Shown here piece by piece: positions 59,450 to 64,000 of a DNA stretch of 64,000 bases (positions are counted from its first letter, which is position 1; each line of letters begins with the position of its first letter). The position numbers were made by a program, and so were the translations under genes. This stretch comes from F23-D06 sp045132055 (GTDB lineage Bacteria > Bacteroidota > Bacteroidia > Bacteroidales > WCHB1-69). The stretch lies in NCBI GenBank assembly GCA_045132055.1, contig JBGURP010000041.1, forward strand, positions 1 through 64,000. Reading direction: 5' to 3'. The notes beneath the pieces were generated by a model, which saw only the letters and a list, made by a program, of their open reading frames with translations, searched no databases and was not told the origin of the DNA.

Positions 59450-60025
59450 ATGAAAAAGTATTTATTCGCAATGGTAGCTGTGGCAGCCCTGTTGCTGGTG
59501 TCCTGCTCCCAAGAGCGAGTCCCAGAGATTTCGCTCGAGAAAAAGTTGAACCAGAAGCTTGCCGAAATGACCGAGGTAGCTGAGCTGGGGTCCGTGGAAT
59601 ACACGGTGACAAAAGTGGTGAAAGCCTCCGATGATGCCAAATGGTACAAAATTGGCGACCGTAAAATTCTGTTCAGGTGTACCGCCTACTTGAAGGCTGG
59701 CATTGACCTGAACAAACTCGACGTCTCAAAAATCGTGATTGACGAGCAGAAGAAATCCGTGTCCATCACCCTGCCCAAAGCCGAACTGCTCGCACTCAAC
59801 ATGCCTCCTGACAAGTCGGTGCTCGCATACGAGAATGTCGCGACTTTCCGTTCTAATTTCTCCGCTTCAGACAAAAACCATCTTCTCCAATTAGGCGAAC
59901 AAAGTATCCGCGACGAGGTGCCGAACCTCGGTATTTTGAGCGAAGCAGAGAAAAACGCCTCCTCCTTTTTCAAATCATTGTTAAGTCAACTCGATTTCGA
60001 ATTAATCACTGTTAAATTTGAATAG
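59450..60025 (+). CDS. DUF4230 lipoprotein
   Basis: 191 residues; lipoprotein signal with Cys19 (ALLLVSC). The mature domain matches DUF4230 (YKIGDRKILFRCTAYLKAGIDLNKLD, VSITLPKAELLALNM). The family is poorly understood and thought to be envelope-associated. The next gene starts 2 nt downstream and encodes a second DUF4230 protein. Confidence 0.82.
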   Translation: MKKYLFAMVAVAALLLVSCSQERVPEISLEKKLNQKLAEMTEVAELGSVEYTVTKVVKASDDAKWYKIGDRKILFRCTAYLKAGIDLNKLDVSKIVIDEQKKSVSITLPKAELLALNMPPDKSVLAYENVATFRSNFSASDKNHLLQLGEQSIRDEVPNLGILSEAEKNASSFFKSLLSQLDFELITVKFE

Positions 60026-60027
60026 TT

Positions 60028-60690
60028 ATGAAAAAGATAATAAAATTCTTCTTTGTTCTTATCGTCATTCTCGCGGTTTTGGCTGCAGGTGCTTTTTTCG
60101 CCATGAAAAAAGGTCTGTTGGATTTTAAGGGTGACGAGCTGAAAATCGACGAAACACCCACTGTGATTTCTGAAATCAAAAAAATCTCTGAGTTCACCTC
60201 GGCTTGTTTCTACGAAGAAATCATCCTCCAAGAGAAAAAAACCAGAAAGGTGGTGGACAACAGTGTTGGGAACAAGATTGCCGGTCTCTTCGGGAAAAAA
60301 GAAGGTTTGATAACCGATGAAATCGTGATTATCGCCAATGGAAAGGTGCGCGCTGGCTTCAATCTCAAAAACTTGGCTGATAACGACATCAGAATCAACG
60401 GCGACACTCTCACGGTCAATCTGCACGAAGCAGAGATTTTTGACGTGATTGTCAACCCTTCCAACTTCGACATCTACATAGAGGACGGCACTTGGGATGA
60501 AAAAAAGGTCACAGATATCAAAAACAAGGCTGTTTCCAAAATCAAAGAAGACGCTCTTTCAGAAGGCATTCTTGTGAAAGCCACCAACTCTGGCGTGAAG
60601 AAACTCGCCGAAATGTTCAAGACGTTCGGCTTCCCCGTTGTGCACATCACGGTCAACGGACAGGCTGTTGAACTGGAGGCTGAAAATTAG
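60028..60690 (+). CDS. DUF4230 membrane-anchored protein
   Basis: 220 residues with an uncleaved N-terminal helix (FFFVLIVILAVLAAGAFFAMKK) and a DUF4230 domain (TDEIVIIANGKVRAGFNLKNL, LTVNLHEAEIFDVIVNP). The pair of a lipoprotein and a membrane-anchored form of the same fold suggests that they interact or act at different envelope layers. A terminator-like hairpin follows the stop. Confidence 0.82.
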   Translation: MKKIIKFFFVLIVILAVLAAGAFFAMKKGLLDFKGDELKIDETPTVISEIKKISEFTSACFYEEIILQEKKTRKVVDNSVGNKIAGLFGKKEGLITDEIVIIANGKVRAGFNLKNLADNDIRINGDTLTVNLHEAEIFDVIVNPSNFDIYIEDGTWDEKKVTDIKNKAVSKIKEDALSEGILVKATNSGVKKLAEMFKTFGFPVVHITVNGQAVELEAEN

Positions 60691-60710
60691 CCTTCCATCA
60701 TCCCGGATTA

Positions 60711-60741
60711 TAAAGGGGGTGTCTTTGCACACTCCCTTTAT
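60711..60741 (+). terminator. Terminator-like hairpin after the DUF4230 pair
   Basis: AAAGGGGGTGT pairs with ACACTCCCTTT around a CTTTGC loop, with one G-T wobble. The tail TATTAATT is weak in T. Confidence 0.6.
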
Positions 60742-60760
60742 TAATTATTTTGAAAAATAT

Positions 60761-60768
60761 TATTTTTG
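60761..60768 (+). promoter_or_regulatory. Promoter -7 box, regulator-like gene
   Basis: TATTTTTGCACTG, 20 nt before the ATG at 60788. Confidence 0.65.
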
Positions 60769-60787
60769 CACTGACAATTATAGTCAT

Positions 60788-61354
60788 ATGCCACAAAACG
60801 AAAACAACATAAAGATACTGCGCCAGATGATTGAGCAATCTGTAGCGCGCAAGATGAAAACCCCGGCGGACTTCCAGTTTCTCACCGGAGTGATTCAGGA
60901 ACGCTGCAAGGAGACACTTGGCGTAACTACGCTCAAACGGCTGTGGGGCTATGTGGACGGCTATGATACCACGCGCTATTCCACGCTCTCTATCCTCGCC
61001 CGTTGTGTGGGTTTCCGCGACTGGGACGACTTTTGTGAGAATCGCGACCGTTCGGGCGAGTCTTCGAACATGATTGTCGGCCATGCTGTCAATCCCGCCG
61101 ATTTGGCTGTAGGCGACTGTCTGATCATCTCGTGGGCGCCCGACCGCCGCGTGCGGATCGAACATCTCGGCAATGGCGGTTTCGAGGTCTTGCAGAGTGA
61201 GAACTCCAAGCTCAAAACCGGCGACACTTTCCACACTTCTTGCTTCATCATCGGGGAGCCCCTTTATCTGGACAACTTCGTGCGTGGCACCAATCCGCCG
61301 ACGCTTTTTGTGGTGGGCAACAAAGGCGGACTGACGGAGGTGCGGAAAGGGTAG
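60788..61354 (+). CDS. Putative DNA-binding regulator with beta-rich C-terminal domain
   Basis: 188 residues from ATG 60788; an in-frame start at 60638 is upstream of the -7 box. The N-terminal 85 residues (TPADFQFLTGVIQERCKETLGVTTLKRLWGYVD, STLSILARCVGFRDWDDFC) are a helix-turn-helix-like arrangement seen in uncharacterised Bacteroidetes proteins. The C-terminal half is beta-rich (AVNPADLAVGDCLIISWAPDRRVRIEHLGNGGFEVLQ) and ends with a Gly-rich tail. A role in control of the DUF4230 genes is possible. Cytoplasmic. Confidence 0.65.
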   Translation: MPQNENNIKILRQMIEQSVARKMKTPADFQFLTGVIQERCKETLGVTTLKRLWGYVDGYDTTRYSTLSILARCVGFRDWDDFCENRDRSGESSNMIVGHAVNPADLAVGDCLIISWAPDRRVRIEHLGNGGFEVLQSENSKLKTGDTFHTSCFIIGEPLYLDNFVRGTNPPTLFVVGNKGGLTEVRKG

Positions 61355-61375
61355 GAGTTTTCACGAAATTTGTCG

Positions 61376-61383
61376 TATCTTTG
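61376..61383 (+). promoter_or_regulatory. Promoter -7 box, SUMF1-barrel gene
   Basis: TATCTTTGCAACC, 20 nt before the ATG at 61404. Confidence 0.7.
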
Positions 61384-61403
61384 CAACCTGAAAACTAACT
61401 GCG

Positions 61404-62585
61404 ATGACCAATACACTCCTACGGGCTTCTGCCGCGTGCATCAGATTAATCACCGTGATTCTGATTGCCGCTTTCCCTGGTCATCTCATCGCCCAAAACG
61501 ACGTTTCCGCGCACATACTTGTTGGCAATGCTCCCATGGAGATGTTTTTTGTGCCTTCCGGCATGTGCATGGCAGACTCCGCCCAATCCACATTCAAAAA
61601 CTTCTACATTTCCAAACAACCGGTTACATGGCAACTTTGGAACGAGATTATGGGCACCCGGTCGGGCGGTGTGACAAGCGACAGCCTGCCCGTGATTAAT
61701 GTATCCCGTGACGAGGTGGAACTTTTCATCCTCTGGTTCAACCAGAAAAGCGGTTTGCAATTCCGCCTTCCCACAACGATGGAGTGGACGTGTGCTGTTC
61801 GCACCGGTTTTCACCATGACGACGGACATGCGCTCTGCAGTGACGGCGGCGATGCCTCCGCAGGTTTCCGGCTGGTGATGGACGACCCCCGCGAAGTGCG
61901 GACCGCCGAGGTCATCGAAAAGGCTGATCAAGCAGGAGTCGCCGCCGACAGCACACGGAAAGAGGAAAGGGAGAGTTTGTCCCTCCAAAAGTCCCTGGCC
62001 CAACAGCTGAGGGCTGAACGCCAGCAGACACGGCAGAATAGGCGCAAGGCATTGCTGCCATCTGTGTTCTGCACCCTCAATGCCGCCTATACATCCATGC
62101 CGCAGTGGTCGGTCGGCTTCAAGGTCGGCACAATGCGGGTTGTCGGCTGGTATTTCAGCTTTATGACCAATTTCCACTACAAGGGCGCGTTTGATCCTTT
62201 TCAAACAAACGGACACTACGTCCTTACTGGGGCTTCTAAAACATCCTACTTGGGCGCTCAGTTGGGGCTGGTTGTCCGTCCGTGCCGACTGCTTTCCATC
62301 CACATCGGGGCAGGTTTCGGCTACCGTGCTCTCAAATTTGAAAGCGACCAGGGCTGGCATAGTTATCCTAAAAGAACCTATTACGGTCCCACGGCCGCCG
62401 CTGGGCTGATGTTCCATGTCAAGAACATGGTGCTTTCCGCCGAGGTCACAAGCATGGTCTACAACCTGAACACCCTCAATGAAATGCATTACGCTTTGGG
62501 CGTGCGGATGGGCGTTGGATTCTGCATCCCATATCATCATGATGTAAAATTGAAAATTAAAGATGAAAGGATATTGGTACATTAA
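61404..62585 (+). CDS. Fusion of a shortened SUMF1-like domain and an outer-membrane barrel
   Basis: 393 residues. Signal peptide (1-30). Residues 45-160 follow the formylglycine-generating-enzyme (SUMF1) pattern MEMFFVPSG, FKNFYISKQPVTWQLWNEIMG, LPVINVSRDEVELFI, FRLPTTMEWTCAVRTG, but then jump straight to ASAGFRLV: the central half, including GNVWEWC and RGGSW segments, is missing, so enzymatic activity is unlikely. A charged coiled-coil linker (165-215) leads to a barrel (217-375) ending MGVGFCIP. The last 17 residues (YHHDVKLKIKDERILVH) look like translated AATTGAAAATT repeat. It overlaps the next gene by 23 nt. Confidence 0.75.
   Translation: MTNTLLRASAACIRLITVILIAAFPGHLIAQNDVSAHILVGNAPMEMFFVPSGMCMADSAQSTFKNFYISKQPVTWQLWNEIMGTRSGGVTSDSLPVINVSRDEVELFILWFNQKSGLQFRLPTTMEWTCAVRTGFHHDDGHALCSDGGDASAGFRLVMDDPREVRTAEVIEKADQAGVAADSTRKEERESLSLQKSLAQQLRAERQQTRQNRRKALLPSVFCTLNAAYTSMPQWSVGFKVGTMRVVGWYFSFMTNFHYKGAFDPFQTNGHYVLTGASKTSYLGAQLGLVVRPCRLLSIHIGAGFGYRALKFESDQGWHSYPKRTYYGPTAAAGLMFHVKNMVLSAEVTSMVYNLNTLNEMHYALGVRMGVGFCIPYHHDVKLKIKDERILVH
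62547..62560. repeat. AATTGAAAATTAA run at the end of the SUMF1-barrel gene
   Basis: The AATTGAAAATT word is read here in a frame without a stop, which gives the barrel protein its LKIK tail before the TAA at 62583-62585. Confidence 0.6.
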
Positions 62586-63474
62586 ATTGCTGTTTGTTGT
62601 CTCGGGAATCATGCTTTTCGTGGTTTCCTGCGGCAAAGACCCAACCTTTGTGCAAGGGGACTATATATACGAGAATGACGACTTCACCCGTGTTGACAAT
62701 ATCAACGGTATCATCATCCACTGGGCGGATGACATGGAAATTAGCGAGGAACAGAAAAATGTGATTCGGGATTTGGTGGCCAATATGGTGCGGGTGGACG
62801 GCGGCACCTTTCTGATGGGGGCGCAAAGCACGGATGCCCAAGGCAATAATTATGACTCAGATGCCCAAAACAATGAATGTCCCGTGCACGAGGTGCTACT
62901 GAACGACTATTACATTGGCAAGTTCGAGATCACCCAGCGGGAGTGGGCCGTGATTATGGGCCACAACTTGGGATGGTCTGATCTGTATGGCAGGGGAGAC
63001 GATATGCCGGCCTACAACGTTTCTTGGGAAGCAGCCATCACCTTTGCAGAGCGGCTGAGCGCTATGACAGGCCTCTCCTTCCGGCTGCCCACGGAGGCCC
63101 AGTGGGAATACGCCGCACGGGGCGCTTCCTATACCCAATATTACCGTTTTAGCGGCAGTGATGATGTGGATAATGTGGCGTGGCACAATGGCAACGCCGG
63201 TGGAACATTGCATTCCGTGGGCGAAAAGATGCCGAACGAGCTGGGACTGTGTGATATGAGCGGAAGCCTGTGGGAATGGTGTGCAGACTCCTACGGCCCA
63301 TATTCTGCGGATTCCAGCCAGGATCCGTGCGTTGTGTCCGGAAATCCCTACGTGTTGCGGGGCGGATCGTGGACCTATCTTCCGGATTATTGCCGAGTGA
63401 CTTGTCGGGATTCCTATGACGGAAATGCTGTCAGTATTTCGGTTGGATTTAGGGTGAGTTTAGTTAATAATTGA
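62563..63474 (+). CDS. SUMF1/formylglycine-generating-enzyme-like lipoprotein
   Basis: 303 residues with a lipobox ending at Cys23 (FVVSC). SUMF1 fold: VDGGTFLMGAQ, YYIGKFEITQREWAVIMG, FRLPTEAQWEYAARG, GLCDMSGSLWEWCADSYGP, YVLRGGSW and CRVTC...VGFRVSLV. FGE-like folds outside sulfatase maturation often bind peptides or ligands, as in gliding-motility proteins GldJ/GldK, rather than oxidise cysteine. The C-terminal cysteines are CxxxC here, not the Cx4C of human FGE. It overlaps the previous SUMF1-barrel gene, so the two are coupled and probably partners. Confidence 0.85.
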   Translation: MKGYWYIKLLFVVSGIMLFVVSCGKDPTFVQGDYIYENDDFTRVDNINGIIIHWADDMEISEEQKNVIRDLVANMVRVDGGTFLMGAQSTDAQGNNYDSDAQNNECPVHEVLLNDYYIGKFEITQREWAVIMGHNLGWSDLYGRGDDMPAYNVSWEAAITFAERLSAMTGLSFRLPTEAQWEYAARGASYTQYYRFSGSDDVDNVAWHNGNAGGTLHSVGEKMPNELGLCDMSGSLWEWCADSYGPYSADSSQDPCVVSGNPYVLRGGSWTYLPDYCRVTCRDSYDGNAVSISVGFRVSLVNN

Positions 63475-63493
63475 GAATTGAAAATTGAGAATT
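63469..63493. repeat. AATTGAGAATTGAAAATTGAGAATT run
   Basis: Starts inside the last SUMF1 codons and supplies its TGA stop. Same family as at 44002 and 62547. Confidence 0.7.
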
Positions 63494-63527
63494 ATTTTTT
63501 TATATTATAAAAATCAAATTTTCAGAG

Positions 63528-64000
63528 ATGATGTGTAAATCAGGATATATAGTAATTCTTTGGGCAACAATATTGGCCAGTGTTGGCTTCTTGCATGCGC
63601 AGGATAATGTCATTCTCCAATTTATTGGCCAAGACCAAAACGGCGGGTATGTAAAGCTGGATCGTGTGCTGGTGGAGAATATCTCCAAACACTGGCAGGA
63701 GGTGCTATATTATCCAGACACGGTTCTCCATATCGGAGGAGTTGGTATTGAAGAGAATCTTGGGTTAGGGGAAGGCGTTCGGCTTTTCCAGAATGTGCCG
63801 AACCCCTTCGAAGGCGTGACGGACTTTTCCCTTTATATCCCCAATTCCTCGAAAGTGTTGCTGGAAGTTTATGACTTGAACGGCAAGATCTCGGCAGCCT
63901 ATACAGGTTCGCTGGATCCTGGGAACCACCAATTCAGAGCGTGGCTGGATAATCCGCAGACCTATCTGCTCCAAGCCCATACCGTAGATGGTATGGTCCA
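63528..64000 (+). CDS. Secreted protein with T9SS-like C-terminal domain (cut at window end)
   Basis: Open frame of at least 157 codons running off the right edge; tandem ATG at 63528 and 63531. The signal peptide (MMCKSGYIVILWATILASVGFLHA) precedes a short mature region and then LFQNVPNPFEGVTDFSLYI, the start of a T9SS/FlgD-like sorting domain with YDLNGKI. If so, the protein is short and mostly a sorting domain. It lies 53 nt after the SUMF1 lipoprotein gene. Confidence 0.75.
   Translation, partial: MMCKSGYIVILWATILASVGFLHAQDNVILQFIGQDQNGGYVKLDRVLVENISKHWQEVLYYPDTVLHIGGVGIEENLGLGEGVRLFQNVPNPFEGVTDFSLYIPNSSKVLLEVYDLNGKISAAYTGSLDPGNHQFRAWLDNPQTYLLQAHTVDGMV

Noticed and set aside
61446..62636. 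396-residue minus-strand frame opposite the SUMF1-barrel gene
   Set aside because: No promoter box, no motif, and overlaps two plus-strand genes with signal peptides.

Overview
This 64 kb window is chromosomal DNA from a member of the Bacteroidetes, most likely an uncultured Bacteroidales from a gut-like habitat. The evidence is the promoter style (about two dozen TAnnTTTG -7 boxes, mostly 20-70 nt before a start codon), the absence of strong Shine-Dalgarno sites, type IX secretion (T9SS) C-terminal sorting domains with YPNP motifs, a PorV/PorQ-like barrel, SusC-like receptor biology, DUF5689/DUF5683/DUF4230/DUF3276 families, and the gene order parA-parB-DUF5683-dapB-lepB. I see no phage, transposase, integrase, rRNA or CRISPR. 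Two tRNA genes are present: Pro-GGG and Lys-CUU.

Layout. 1-6.9 kb: an edge-truncated DnaQ-like exonuclease, a WYL regulator, mtgA, a small barrel, a PaaI thioesterase, a rubrerythrin with two rubredoxin-like domains, a CNNM/CBS protein, and a secreted fusion of a dead GDPD-like domain with an EEP phosphohydrolase. 6.9-26.5 kb: tRNA-Pro; two C10 (streptopain-like) peptidases, one of 1764 residues with eight tandem Cys/Trp repeats; a PhnP-like MBL hydrolase; an OadA-type carboxyltransferase; a CPBP protease; DUF2461; tlyA; an extracellular EEP nuclease; yifB/comM; an Omp28-type T9SS cargo. 26.5-36.6 kb: tRNA-Lys, a cobalamin adenosyltransferase, DUF2795, then a long minus-strand run: TonB-dependent receptor, two DUF5689 lipoproteins, ribBA, a porin and a nucleoside-recognition (Gate) membrane protein. 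36.7-49.9 kb: housekeeping genes dut, TPR lipoprotein-like, yidC, DUF3276, parAB, DUF5683, dapB, an inserted T9SS cargo gene, lepB, ctpA and an O-antigen-ligase-like gene. 49.9-53.3 kb: a response regulator followed by pyrF-pyrK-pyrD. 53.4-55.7 kb: an RlmL-like methyltransferase and a PorV/PorQ-family barrel.

55.9-64 kb is the least ordinary part: a GIY-YIG-like protein, a run of very small proteins (basic soluble, two paralogous two-helix membrane proteins, a coiled coil, a four-CxxC zinc ribbon), a membrane protein joining a cytosolic helix-turn-helix-like domain to a periplasmic OmpA domain, two DUF4230 proteins (one lipoprotein, one membrane anchored), a regulator, and a pair of SUMF1-like envelope proteins, one of which is a shrunken SUMF1 domain fused to an outer-membrane barrel. 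I cannot assign a known system to it, and it is the best candidate for undescribed biology here. It could be an envelope-stress or peptidoglycan-sensing module, but that is inference from domain content and adjacency.

Intergenic regions carry several low-complexity repeat types (7-nt GATTAGA/AGTTTAG arrays, a 9-nt array, AATTGAAAATT runs that supply or displace stop codons, and REP-like palindromes). All functional calls come from reading the sequence; no database search was run.
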